Source of the DNA: JBBIKU01 sp037445245
Lineage (GTDB): Bacteria > Chloroflexota > Anaerolineae > Anaerolineales > Anaerolineaceae
DNA: 18,854 bases
NCBI GenBank assembly: GCA_037445245.1
Contig: JBBIKU010000030.1
Coordinates: 1-18,854 of the forward strand
Direction of reading: 5' to 3'
Positions 1 through 7,222 of the stretch are shown here, piece after piece. Each line of letters begins with the position of its first letter. The first letter of the stretch is position 1. Under the pieces are notes generated by a model. The model worked only from the letters and a program-made list of their open reading frames with translations. It made no database searches and was not told the origin of the DNA. The position numbers were made by a program, and so were the translations under genes.

Positions 1-677
1 TGGGGGGCGTGATTTGGGCCTTGGTGCCGGCTTTGCTCAAGGTCAAACTCAAGGTCGATGAGGTGGTCACCACCCTGCTGATGAATTCGATCATTTTCAT
101 CATCGTGAGCTACCTGCTTAACGATCCGTGGCGCGACCCGGTTTCGATGTGGCCTCAGTCGCCTGACATTGATCCCAGCGCCATGTTCGTGCGTATCATC
201 CCTCGCTCGCGGCTTCACCTGGGTTTTATTCTGGGAATTGTGACCTTGCTCATCATCGCCTTTGTCGTTTACCGCACCGCGCTGGGGTTAAAGATGCGCG
301 CCGTGGGTAAAGGGCTTGAGGCGTCACGCTTCGCCGGGGTTGATGTTGACCGCACCTTGTTAACGGCGGCGCTGGTCAGCGGTGGTGTTGCCGGGCTTGC
401 CGGGGTGGGGGAGGTGGCGGGCATCCACTTTCACCTGATTGAAGGGCTGTCGGCGAATCTGGGGTACACCGGCATCATCGTGGCGACCCTGGGAGGATTG
501 AACCCCTTCGGGGTCGGCATCGCCGCCCTGTTCATCGGTTTGATCGATACTGGCGCGCTGACCGTCAGCCGCCAACTGGGCGTTCCGGTGTATCTGGGAA
601 ACGTGGTTGAAGCCGCATTGCTGCTGGTAACGCTGGGGATGTTCGTCCTGGCGAATTATCGAATTAAGAGGGTGTGA
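1..677 (+). CDS. ABC transporter permease, nucleoside/BMP-type importer (5' partial)
   Basis: Integral membrane subunit of an ABC importer of the BPD_transp_2 type, the branched-chain/simple sugar/nucleoside class (compare NupP of Bacillus). The reading frame is open back to the window edge, so the GTG at 9 is very unlikely to be the start; family members are about 350 residues and only the last 222 or so are here. Several hydrophobic segments are visible, for example around residues 72-88, 117-137 and 195-216 counted from position 9. The cytoplasmic loop that docks the ATPase is recognisable as GLKMRAVGKGLEASRFAGV, with the family pattern of RAVG, then A-R and AG. The stop (675-677) overlaps the next permease start, so the two are translationally coupled. 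The ATPase and the BMP lipoprotein would be expected upstream of the window. Family assignment is firm; the substrate (nucleoside rather than sugar) is inferred from the family. Confidence 0.85.
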   Translation, partial: GGVIWALVPALLKVKLKVDEVVTTLLMNSIIFIIVSYLLNDPWRDPVSMWPQSPDIDPSAMFVRIIPRSRLHLGFILGIVTLLIIAFVVYRTALGLKMRAVGKGLEASRFAGVDVDRTLLTAALVSGGVAGLAGVGEVAGIHFHLIEGLSANLGYTGIIVATLGGLNPFGVGIAALFIGLIDTGALTVSRQLGVPVYLGNVVEAALLLVTLGMFVLANYRIKRV

Positions 678-1588
678 TGGAAGTCTTTATCGTCGGATTG
701 CTTGCCGCCACGCTGCGCGTGGCGACCCCCCTGATCTTTGGCACGCTGGGCGAAGTGTTTTGTGAGCGCGCGGGCATCTTGAACCTGGGCATCGAGGGTA
801 TTATGCTGCTGGGTGCATTTGTGGGTTTTGCAACCACTTCGCAAACCGGTTCGCTGGGTCTGGGTTTACTGGCTGCCTGCATCGCCGGCATTCTGGCAGG
901 GTTGTTGATGGCGTTCCTCACCGTTTGGCTGGGAGTCAATCAGCACGTATCTGGGCTGGGGATTACCCTGTTGGGCGCCGGTTTGTCCTATTACGCCTTT
1001 CGGGTTATCTTTGGTTCTCCCATGAATCCACCCCAAATCAGACCTTACCCGCAGGTGGAACCTCTGCAGGGTGTTGCGATCATTGGTCCCATCCTGCGTC
1101 AGTATCCGATGACTTATGTGGCGATTGTGCTCATCCCGATTGTGTGGTTCGTTCTCTTCCGCACCAGTTTCGGCTTGAATATTCGCTCGGTAGGTGAGAA
1201 TCCAGAAGCGGCGGATGCGGCAGGGTTGAACGTGTACGGCATCCGCACGCTGGCGCTGATGATCGGCGGCGGTTTGATGGCTATTGGCGGATCTTTTATG
1301 ACCCTTTCGACGCTGGGTTTCTTCACTTTCGATATCATCGCCGGGCGCGGCTGGGTGTGCATTGCGCTGGTGATTTTTGGCAACTGGAATCCCATTCGGG
1401 TGTTGTGGGGCGCATTGATCTTTGGGGGTGTATCTGCCTTGCAGATGCGCCTGCAGTTGACCGGATTGCGGCTGCCCTATGAGGCGTTTTTGACACTGCC
1501 TTACATTGTTACCATCATCGCTCTGACGATTGCCAATCGCAACGCAGCCTACCCGGCGGCATTGCTCAAGCCGTATCGACGGGAATGA
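677..1588 (+). CDS. ABC transporter permease, second subunit of the nucleoside/BMP-type importer
   Basis: Second membrane subunit of the same importer (NupQ-like), about 303 residues, the normal length for this half. The N-terminus reads TLRVATPLIFGTLGEVFCER and continues with AGILNLGIEGIML, which is the hallmark of this permease family. The ATPase-docking loop GLNIRSVGENPEAADAAGL lies near residues 167-185, and hydrophobic segments run through the whole protein. I prefer the ATG at 677, which overlaps the upstream TGA (TGATG), with AAGAGGG at 666-672 as a ribosome site; the GTG at 674 is an alternative. The pair would import nucleosides or related solutes together with an ATPase and lipoprotein lying outside the window. 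No terminator is obvious after the stop. Confidence 0.88.
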   Translation: MEVFIVGLLAATLRVATPLIFGTLGEVFCERAGILNLGIEGIMLLGAFVGFATTSQTGSLGLGLLAACIAGILAGLLMAFLTVWLGVNQHVSGLGITLLGAGLSYYAFRVIFGSPMNPPQIRPYPQVEPLQGVAIIGPILRQYPMTYVAIVLIPIVWFVLFRTSFGLNIRSVGENPEAADAAGLNVYGIRTLALMIGGGLMAIGGSFMTLSTLGFFTFDIIAGRGWVCIALVIFGNWNPIRVLWGALIFGGVSALQMRLQLTGLRLPYEAFLTLPYIVTIIALTIANRNAAYPAALLKPYRRE

Positions 1589-1645
1589 CCTGCGATATGA
1601 CAATACAGGTGACAATCAACCGCCCGCGTTGCTGTATTTAATCAC

Positions 1646-1674
1646 TTGAATTGTCAGACAGCAAACACTACACT
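1646..1674 (+). promoter_or_regulatory. Candidate sigma70-type promoter for the decarboxylase operon
   Basis: The gap of 237 bases before the carboxyltransferase start holds TTGAAT (1646-1651), 17 bases, then TACACT (1669-1674). Each hexamer matches its consensus at four of six positions. A perfect 5-1-5 palindrome AATGGACCATT (1683-1693) lies at about the expected +1. The 7-mer TGACAAT occurs at 1598-1604 and 1610-1616, and inverted at 1650-1656 overlapping the -35 and spacer. The promoter is plausible but not strong; a regulator binding the repeated heptamer is inference. Confidence 0.35.
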
Positions 1675-1750
1675 GGTACTGTAATGGACCATTGTTTTAT
1701 AGACTTGGGATGCCTGTTTGATATGGGGTGAAGCAGCCAAGCAAGTGTAT

Positions 1751-1791
1751 GCGTTTAACTGGCATGCGCCTGTGATGCGACCGGTAAACGC
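1751..1791 (+). repeat. Inverted repeat / leader stem-loop before the carboxyltransferase gene
   Basis: GCGTTTAACTGG (1751-1762) pairs with CCGGTAAACGC (1781-1791) across an 18-base loop, with one bulged A and one G-U pair. It lies 34 bases before the preferred start codon, within the presumed leader. No U-run follows, so it is not a classical terminator. It could be an mRNA structure or an operator; I cannot match it to a known riboswitch. Confidence 0.4.
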
Positions 1792-1825
1792 AAATTCGAG
1801 TATTTAAAGAATGGAGGAAACGCTG

Positions 1826-3442
1826 ATGGATGTAAGCTCAAAGAATCAAGTTGAAGATAAAAAAGCGCAATCGGTGGCGACAGAAGATCTTTCCAGTCAC
1901 GAAGCATTGATCAATGACCTCAAGGCTCGCCGTAAGGAGCTGGCACTGGGGGGAGGGCAAACACGGATTGACGCTCAGCATGAAAAAGGGAAACTGACAG
2001 CCCGGGAACGGGTGGCGTTGCTGATCGACGAAGGAACCTTCCAGGAGATCGATACCTTCCGCCTGCATCGCCATACCGATTTTGATCTCGATAAAAGCAG
2101 TTTCTACGGCGATGGGATTGTGGTGGGTTTTGGCAAAATCAATGGCAGGATGGTGTGCGTGTTCGCCCAAGATTTCACCATCCTGGGGGGTTCTTTCAGC
2201 GAAGTGGCGGGGAAGAAACTGGTGAAGGCGTTGGATCTCGCCATGCAAGCTGGTATCCCGGTGATCGGCTTGAACGACGGCGGCGGCGCACGCATTCAGG
2301 AAGGCGTGTACAGCCTCGAAGCCTACGGCGAATTGTTCTATCGCAACACACTCGCAAGCGGCGTAATTCCGCAGATCAGCGTTCAGCTTGGTCCGTGCGC
2401 CGGTGGCGCGGTGTATTCACCTGCCCTGACCGATTTCATCATCATGGCGCAGGGTATCAGTAATATGTATATCACCGGTCCGGAGGTCATCAAGACGGTG
2501 ACGGGCGAGACGGTGGACTTTGAAACGCTGGGCGGTGCTACCACCCACGCTTCGATCAGCGGTGTGGCGCATTTCGCCGTCGAGAGTGAAAAAGCAGCCA
2601 TCGAGACGCTGAAAAAGCTCTTGAGTTACCTGCCTTCCAACAACAGCGAGCCGCCGCCGGCAGTTGAGCCGACGGACGATCCCTGGCGGCAGGATGCCGA
2701 ACTCAACACACTGGTGCCGGTCAATCCGCAAGAACCTTACGACATGAAAGCGGTAATCGCAGGCGTGCTAGACCTGAACAGCTTCCTGGAGGTGCACGCC
2801 GAATTTGCCCAGAACGCGGTGGTTGGTTTTGCCCGTCTGCACGGGCAGCCGGTTGGCGTGGTCGGGCAGCAGCCGATGGTAATGGCAGGTGTGATCGATA
2901 TCAATGCCGCCGACAAGATTGCCCGCTTCGTGCGTTTTTGCGATGCTTTTAACTTGCCGGTGATCACTTTTTCTGATTCGCCCGGTTTCATGCCCGGCAC
3001 GGCGCAGGAGCACGGGGGTATCATTCGACACGGCGCGAAAATCGTATACGCTTACTCTGAGGCAACTGTACCCAAATTAACGGTGGTGACCCGCAAGGGC
3101 TATGGGGGTGCCTACATCGTCATGGGCAGCAAATATCTGCGTTCTGATCTGATGTTCGCCTGGCCCACCGCTGAAATCGCGGTGATGGGTGCAGCCGGCG
3201 CGGTCAGCATTCTCTACCGCAGGCAAATCAAAGAGGCGGAGAATCAGGGAGAGGAACGCGCCCGGCTGGAAGAAGAATTCCGCAACAAGTTCTCGAACCC
3301 TTACGTCGCCGCGGCTGGCGGGCACATTGACGATGTGATCATTCCGTCAGAAACACGGGCAAGGCTGATTGCCGGTTTGGAATTGCTGCGCGATAAGCAG
3401 GCGTCGCTGCCGGCAAAGAAACACGGGAATATCCCGCTGTAA
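1826..3442 (+). CDS. mmdA: Biotin-dependent decarboxylase alpha subunit / acyl-CoA carboxyltransferase (MmdA/PccB family)
   Basis: Carboxyltransferase that moves CO2 from a CoA thioester, most likely (S)-methylmalonyl-CoA, onto biotin of the carrier protein; the carboxybiotin is then decarboxylated at the membrane. The product is 538 residues from ATG 1826, typical of MmdA/PccB (about 510-540). I chose 1826 over ATG 1811 because GGAGG at 1813-1817 gives an 8-base spacing. The N-terminal crotonase-like half carries DGGGARIQEG (151-160) and GPCAGGAVYSPALTDF. The C-terminal half carries SDSPGFMPGTAQEHGG and GGAYIVMGSK. The C-terminus KKHGNIPL is a family signature. Ile431 in GGAYIVM sits where, by my recollection, actinobacterial PccB has a specificity Asp. 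It opens an operon with the gamma, biotin-carrier and beta subunits. Related carboxylase beta subunits (propionyl-CoA) and glutaconyl-CoA decarboxylase are the alternatives, but the downstream membrane subunits favour a sodium-pump decarboxylase. Confidence 0.88.
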   Translation: MDVSSKNQVEDKKAQSVATEDLSSHEALINDLKARRKELALGGGQTRIDAQHEKGKLTARERVALLIDEGTFQEIDTFRLHRHTDFDLDKSSFYGDGIVVGFGKINGRMVCVFAQDFTILGGSFSEVAGKKLVKALDLAMQAGIPVIGLNDGGGARIQEGVYSLEAYGELFYRNTLASGVIPQISVQLGPCAGGAVYSPALTDFIIMAQGISNMYITGPEVIKTVTGETVDFETLGGATTHASISGVAHFAVESEKAAIETLKKLLSYLPSNNSEPPPAVEPTDDPWRQDAELNTLVPVNPQEPYDMKAVIAGVLDLNSFLEVHAEFAQNAVVGFARLHGQPVGVVGQQPMVMAGVIDINAADKIARFVRFCDAFNLPVITFSDSPGFMPGTAQEHGGIIRHGAKIVYAYSEATVPKLTVVTRKGYGGAYIVMGSKYLRSDLMFAWPTAEIAVMGAAGAVSILYRRQIKEAENQGEERARLEEEFRNKFSNPYVAAAGGHIDDVIIPSETRARLIAGLELLRDKQASLPAKKHGNIPL

Positions 3443-3499
3443 AGGGGCGCGACAGAGCATGTTTCTTACAACAGTCATCCCACTCGAGGAGGTGTCGTT

Positions 3500-3856
3500 T
3501 TGGATGTGATTAATGAAGGATTAACCATCAGCGCGTTGGGATTATCGATCACATTCTTGGCGCTGGGTATCTTCATCTTCGTGATGGTCGCACTGCAGAA
3601 ATTGTTTCCGCACAAACCGGAGCCGGATGAGGTGAACGTGGTCAATTCGACGCCCGCTTCTACCCAAAAAACTGAGGGAGCTTTGGATGTGCAGGTCGAA
3701 GAGGGCGGAGAAGAGATCGCGGCGATTGCAGCTGCGATCGCTCACCTGCGAGCGTTGAGCCAATCCAGCCTGGGTTCGACCTTGGAAAGCGGACGGGGTA
3801 TCTGGTGGGTCAAGAACCGCCTGGCTGCAAATAGGAGCGGGACAATCCGTAAATAG
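3500..3856 (+). CDS. Sodium-pump decarboxylase gamma/delta subunit (OadG/MmdD-like)
   Basis: Small membrane subunit of 118 residues that in this family anchors and assembles the complex between carboxyltransferase and beta subunit. It starts at TTG 3500, six bases after a very strong GAGGAGGT (3486-3493); the frame begins MDVINEGLTISALGLSITFL. One transmembrane helix spans about residues 9-33 (LGLSITFLALGIFIFVMVAL). A polar linker rich in Pro, Glu and Val follows. The EEIAAIAAAIAHLRAL block at about 74-89 is the conserved C-terminal element of OadG-type subunits. Its place between the alpha subunit and the biotin carrier matches mmdD. Sequence conservation in this family is low, so the call leans on architecture plus position. 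A separate epsilon subunit (MmdE) is not seen. Confidence 0.8.
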   Translation: MDVINEGLTISALGLSITFLALGIFIFVMVALQKLFPHKPEPDEVNVVNSTPASTQKTEGALDVQVEEGGEEIAAIAAAIAHLRALSQSSLGSTLESGRGIWWVKNRLAANRSGTIRK

Positions 3857-3870
3857 AGGAGTTGGATACG

Positions 3871-4320
3871 ATGAGTGATCGAAAAATCAAAGTTGTCGTG
3901 AATGGGAAGCCATACGAGGTGGAAGTCAGCGATCCGATGGCGTCATCGATGAAGGTGACCGTCAGTGGCAAAGCCTACGATGTAGAAGTGGAGACGGAAG
4001 GTGTTGCTGCGGTGGTCAAGAGCGCTCCAGCCGCGCCCAGACCGGCGCCGGCAAAGGTTACGCCTGCCCCAGCGTCGGCAGCGCCCCCCCCTGCCGCCCG
4101 CGGTCCCGATAAAGAAATTCGCTCACCCATGCCCGGCGTGGTGTTGGATATTGCGGTCAAGGCGGGTGACAAGGTCAGCGTGGGACAGCAGATTTGCGCG
4201 CTGGATGCAATGAAAATGAAAAACGCCATCCGTTCTCCGATCGAAGGTGTGATCGCCAGTGTTGATGTCAGCGATGGTCAGAAAGTTTCCTATGGTCAGG
4301 TGTTAATCCGCTTCGAATAA
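3871..4320 (+). CDS. Biotin carboxyl carrier protein of the decarboxylase (MmdC-like)
   Basis: Carries biotin between the carboxyltransferase and the membrane beta subunit. The protein is 149 residues from ATG 3871, with AGAGGAG at 3855-3861; the in-frame TTG at 3862 is less likely. The C-terminal biotinyl domain (about 83-149) contains the attachment motif DAMKM with Lys115, a DAMKM variant of the usual EAMKM/AMKM. The hairpin partner KAGDKVSVGQ lies upstream and DGQKVSYGQVLIRFE ends the protein. An Ala/Pro-rich flexible linker (about 50-80) precedes the domain, as is usual in oxaloacetate and methylmalonyl-CoA decarboxylases. Oddly, the N-terminal strand motif appears twice: KVVVNGKPYEVEV (7-19) and KVTVSGKAYDVEV (28-40), 9 of 13 identical with a 21-residue period. 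The gene lies 14 bases after the gamma subunit and 8 before the beta subunit. Confidence 0.9.
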   Translation: MSDRKIKVVVNGKPYEVEVSDPMASSMKVTVSGKAYDVEVETEGVAAVVKSAPAAPRPAPAKVTPAPASAAPPPAARGPDKEIRSPMPGVVLDIAVKAGDKVSVGQQICALDAMKMKNAIRSPIEGVIASVDVSDGQKVSYGQVLIRFE

Positions 4321-4328
4321 GGAGAATC

Positions 4329-5453
4329 ATGGACGTCTCTCGACTTCTCGTTCTTCTGGAAGCACCACTCCAATTAACCTGGCAGAATGCGGTCATGATG
4401 GCGGTTGGCGGGGTGTTGATTTATCTTGCCACCGCCAAGGATTATGAGCCTTTGCTTCTGCTGCCGATCGGTTTTGGGGCTATTCTCACCAACCTGCCGC
4501 TAACAGGCGTGGCAGGACCGGACGGCTTTCTAGGAATTCTGTACAAAGCCGGCATTAGCACCGAATTGTTTCCGCTGCTCATTTTCATCGGGGTGGGGGC
4601 GATGACCGATTTTGGTCCTCTGCTGGAAAATCCCAAAATGGCTTTGCTGGGTGCGGCAGGGCAATTTGGTATCTTTGGTACGTTGATGCTGGCGTTGTGG
4701 ATTGGTTTTCCGATGAATGAAGCCGCCTCGATCGGCATCATTGGCGCCATCGACGGTCCCACCTCAATTTATGTGTCGAGCAAACTGGCACCGCATCTGC
4801 TGGGTCCGATCGCCGTAGCAGCATATAGCTACATGGCGCTGGTGCCAATCATTCAACCGCCGGTGATGCGTTTGATGACCACGGAAGCTGAGCGAAGAGT
4901 TCGCATGCCGTACACCAAGCGCGAAGTCAGCCGGCTGGTGCGCATTCTATTCCCGCTTGTGGTCACCGTGGTTGTTTCGTTGATCGCTCCCAAGGCGTCG
5001 CCGTTGATCGCTGCCTTGATGCTGGGAAATCTCTTGCGCGAATCGCTGGTGGTCGAACGCCTGAGCAATTCAGCTCAGAACGAGTTGAACAGCGTCACCA
5101 CACTGTTTCTGGGACTGGTGATCGGCAGCACAATGGCGGGCAACCAATTCATCCAACCGACTACGCTGATGATTCTGGGGCTGGGCTTGCTGGCGTTCGT
5201 TCTGGATACCTTCGGTGGGGTACTGCTAGGCAAGATCATGTATCTACTCTCTGGGAAAAAATTTAATCCATTGATCGGCGCGGCTGGAATCAGTGCCTTT
5301 CCCATGTCTGCTCGCATTGTGCAGCGTCTTGGGCAGGAGTATGATTTTGAGAACTTCTTGTTGATGCACGCGATGGGTGCGAACGCCGCCGGACAGCTCG
5401 GAAGCGTCATCGCCGGCGGTGTTGTTCTGGCATTAGTGGCTGGGATCGTTTGA
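4329..5453 (+). CDS. Sodium-translocating decarboxylase beta subunit (OadB/MmdB/GcdB family)
   Basis: Polytopic membrane subunit that decarboxylates carboxybiotin and couples this to Na+ export. Its 374 residues are at the short end of the family range (about 370-430). The sequence is almost continuously hydrophobic, with roughly nine or ten helices. The family signature GAIDGPTSIYVSSKLAPHLL contains Asp142, equivalent to the essential Asp in the DGPT region of Klebsiella OadB. The C-terminal signature SAFPMSARIVQRLGQEYDF is followed by HAMGANAAGQLGSVIAGG, which carries conserved polar and Gly residues of the ion path. AFVLDTFGGVLLGK is also typical. Start ATG 4329 follows GGAG at 4321-4324 and lies 8 bases after the carrier stop, so co-translation with the rest of the complex is expected. 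Family assignment is firm; Na+ rather than H+ coupling is inferred from characterised relatives. Confidence 0.92.
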   Translation: MDVSRLLVLLEAPLQLTWQNAVMMAVGGVLIYLATAKDYEPLLLLPIGFGAILTNLPLTGVAGPDGFLGILYKAGISTELFPLLIFIGVGAMTDFGPLLENPKMALLGAAGQFGIFGTLMLALWIGFPMNEAASIGIIGAIDGPTSIYVSSKLAPHLLGPIAVAAYSYMALVPIIQPPVMRLMTTEAERRVRMPYTKREVSRLVRILFPLVVTVVVSLIAPKASPLIAALMLGNLLRESLVVERLSNSAQNELNSVTTLFLGLVIGSTMAGNQFIQPTTLMILGLGLLAFVLDTFGGVLLGKIMYLLSGKKFNPLIGAAGISAFPMSARIVQRLGQEYDFENFLLMHAMGANAAGQLGSVIAGGVVLALVAGIV

Positions 5454-5494
5454 CCCTGGCTTGAAACTTATAACCAACCAATAGGAGGTATGCC

Positions 5495-6376
5495 ATGAAA
5501 CTTATTGATCTGACCATCCCGCTTGGAGTGGCGACACCCCCCTGGCCCACTTATGAACCGTTGCAATTGAAGTATTTTAAGCGTCTGGCTCCCAACGGCG
5601 CCAACGGGCAGCTCATGACGCACTCGAATCACCTGGGGACGCACCTGGATGGTGAAATCCATTTCTTCACACCCGGCAAGGACATGGCTTCGCTCACAAT
5701 GGATTACTTGGTACATGATGCGGCTGTTGTTGATCTCAGCGATGTCTGCGGCGACTATGATGTTTACACCAGTAAGATGGTTGAAGATCGGGTGGAGGTC
5801 AAGGAAGGCGATATCCTGGTGATCCATACCGGTTACCATCACTTTGGTTGGGATCAGCCCACCGCCAGCGAAGTGCGCTACATGGTTATGCACCCCGGAC
5901 CCGATCGTGAATTTGCCGAATGGGCGAAGAAGAAAAAGTTGCGCTGGATTGCGGTCGACTGCGGCAGCGCCGACCATCCGATGAATACCATTCTGCGCAC
6001 CTGGATGCCACGGCAGGCAAAACAGGCGGATAAAGTGTTCCGCAAGAAATTCGGTATGTCGCTGGAAGAGTTCTATGATGACAGCAAGTACCAGCTAATG
6101 CACATCGAGATGTTCCCGGATGAGATCATTCACGCCGAATGCTTTGGCGGTGATATTGATTTGCTGCTCAACCGGCGCGTGCAGGTGGGCTTCTTCCCGT
6201 GGCGCTTTGTCGACGGTGAAGCTAGCATCGGTCGGGCGGTCGCCTTCGTCGACGACGATGAGTATGACAAGCTGATGAAGGTCAAAGAAAAGATGCCCAA
6301 GACCCGTTTCGGCGATGCTTACAATCCCGAACATGTCGAAAGTCTGAACAAGTTGAGCAAGGCAAACCTTTCGTAA
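5495..6376 (+). CDS. Cyclase family protein (PF04199, kynurenine formamidase/isatin hydrolase-like)
   Basis: Predicted metal-dependent hydrolase of the cyclase fold, whose known members open amide, lactam or ester bonds (KynB, isatin hydrolase). It has 293 residues, clearly longer than KynB (about 210). The metal-binding signature HLGTHLDGEIHF is at 46-57, with His46, His50, Asp52 and His56 kept; the usual Pro in D-x-P-x-H is replaced by Glu54. The N-terminus MKLIDLTIPL is the normal first strand of the fold. The block GDILVIHTGYHHFGW near residues 106-120 is also typical. ATG 5495 follows an excellent AGGAGGT (5483-5489) and lies 41 bases after the beta subunit, so it belongs to the operon. 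The substrate is unknown. Context suggests it makes or consumes an acid or CoA ester handled by the decarboxylase. A KynB role is unlikely because no tryptophan genes are near. Confidence 0.85.
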   Translation: MKLIDLTIPLGVATPPWPTYEPLQLKYFKRLAPNGANGQLMTHSNHLGTHLDGEIHFFTPGKDMASLTMDYLVHDAAVVDLSDVCGDYDVYTSKMVEDRVEVKEGDILVIHTGYHHFGWDQPTASEVRYMVMHPGPDREFAEWAKKKKLRWIAVDCGSADHPMNTILRTWMPRQAKQADKVFRKKFGMSLEEFYDDSKYQLMHIEMFPDEIIHAECFGGDIDLLLNRRVQVGFFPWRFVDGEASIGRAVAFVDDDEYDKLMKVKEKMPKTRFGDAYNPEHVESLNKLSKANLS

Positions 6377-6432
6377 TCAGGAAAACTGTGCTCGTACCAA
6401 TCATCTGAACATTCTTTAAGGAGAAAGAACCC

Positions 6433-7158
6433 GTGAGACTCGAACTTCCAACCAAAGTAAGTCAAGAGACTTTGTCGATCGATGTGCGCGAGATTGAGCC
6501 TTTGCTTCAAGCGCCACCGATGGACATCAAACCCTGGCCTGGCGCGGTGGTCAAGCTCAAGGATGGCAGGGATCTCTATATCCGCGAAGCCAAAATAGAA
6601 GAAGCACCGCTGATGCTGGAGTACATGAAGCGGATGCTGGATGTTGATCATGATTTCTATGACATTGTGGGCGCCCGCGTTTATTCGGAAATCCTTGGCT
6701 GGTACCGCAAACGTCTCAAGGATCCTTACACCCTGGTGGGGCTGATTGACGGTTTGTGGGCAGGTTTTGCCAACGGGCGGTTGTTGAATGAGGACATCAA
6801 CATCAGCCTGCACACCATGGCTTTGATCCGCGGCGGACGCATCGGTGCAGTGATGTACTATGCCAAAGCCTACTACGGATTTGAAATTTTGGGCAACAAA
6901 GAATGGTGGGCAACCTACGAAAGCTACAATGGCTGGCTTCGCTGGGGTCTGGGCATGGCGCAGCCGACTTACCCCTGGCCCGAGTACCAGCATGAGCTGG
7001 GCGGCGCCCGCGTCTATTATGTCACCAAGAAATACTGGGACAAAGTGGTCAAAGAGTATGTACGCCAGATGACCGGCACCGATCTTGATTTCAATGTCCC
7101 CGATGAGATTATCAAAGCCAACGAGGTCATGAGAGCACCCGAGGAGCTGCTGGTATAG
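6433..7158 (+). CDS. Uncharacterised protein, possibly GNAT-like acyltransferase fold
   Basis: I do not recognise this 241-residue protein. It starts at GTG 6433 after AAGGAG at about 6418-6423 and follows the cyclase by 56 bases, so it is probably the last gene of the decarboxylase operon. Residues about 38-60 (LKDGRDLYIREAKIEEAPLM) resemble the first strand and helix of GNAT acetyltransferases. TLVGLIDGLWAGFANGRL (about 101-118) could be the central strands, and GGARVYYVTKKYWD (about 194-207) a C-terminal strand. I cannot see a clear acetyl-CoA loop (Q/R-x-x-G-x-G/A). The region 150-186 is unusually rich in Trp, Tyr and Gly. There is no signal peptide or membrane helix, so it should be cytosolic. 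It might acylate or de-acylate a pathway intermediate, or be a non-catalytic partner of the cyclase; both are guesses. Confidence 0.75.
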   Translation: MRLELPTKVSQETLSIDVREIEPLLQAPPMDIKPWPGAVVKLKDGRDLYIREAKIEEAPLMLEYMKRMLDVDHDFYDIVGARVYSEILGWYRKRLKDPYTLVGLIDGLWAGFANGRLLNEDINISLHTMALIRGGRIGAVMYYAKAYYGFEILGNKEWWATYESYNGWLRWGLGMAQPTYPWPEYQHELGGARVYYVTKKYWDKVVKEYVRQMTGTDLDFNVPDEIIKANEVMRAPEELLV

Positions 7159-7176
7159 CGCCTGGGCTGACAGGCG
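7159..7176 (+). repeat. Hairpin directly after the stop codon
   Basis: CGCCTG (7159-7164) and CAGGCG (7171-7176) form a perfect 6-bp stem with a 6-base loop, beginning at the base after the TAG of the preceding gene. No U-run follows. It abuts a longer hairpin that starts at 7177. Confidence 0.6.
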
Positions 7177-7222
7177 GGCGTCCTGATCATGAGCGGACGA
7201 TCTTGTAGCTGATCAGGACGCC
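7177..7222 (+). promoter_or_regulatory. Long hairpin/palindrome upstream of bioY (attenuator or operator candidate)
   Basis: GGCGTCCTGATCA (7177-7189) and TGATCAGGACGCC (7210-7222) are a perfect 13-bp inverted repeat around a 20-base loop. The stem can grow by GCG/CGC (7174-7176 with 7224-7226) past one bulged base, but those bases are also used by the preceding hairpin, so the two structures compete. It ends 21 bases before the bioY start. There is no U-run, so it is not a standard terminator. It does not match the BirA-type (TTGTAAACC) or BioR-type biotin operators that I know. It could protect mRNA, attenuate, or bind a regulator. Confidence 0.65.

Noticed and set aside
866..1615. Long open frame on the minus strand opposite the second permease
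   Set aside because: Low-complexity His/Gln/Arg-rich translation without family signature, fully antisense to a well-supported permease gene.
5495..6376. Kynurenine formamidase (kynB)
   Set aside because: The protein is about 80 residues longer than KynB, the motif Pro is replaced by Glu, and there are no tryptophan-catabolism neighbours.
6319..6993. Minus-strand open frame opposite the unknown protein
   Set aside because: Its composition looks like a mirror of the plus-strand gene, which has a ribosome site and operon context; no family features.
7177..7222. Rho-independent terminator before bioY
   Set aside because: The stem is strong, but no T-run follows on either strand, so it is reported as a regulatory or structural element instead.
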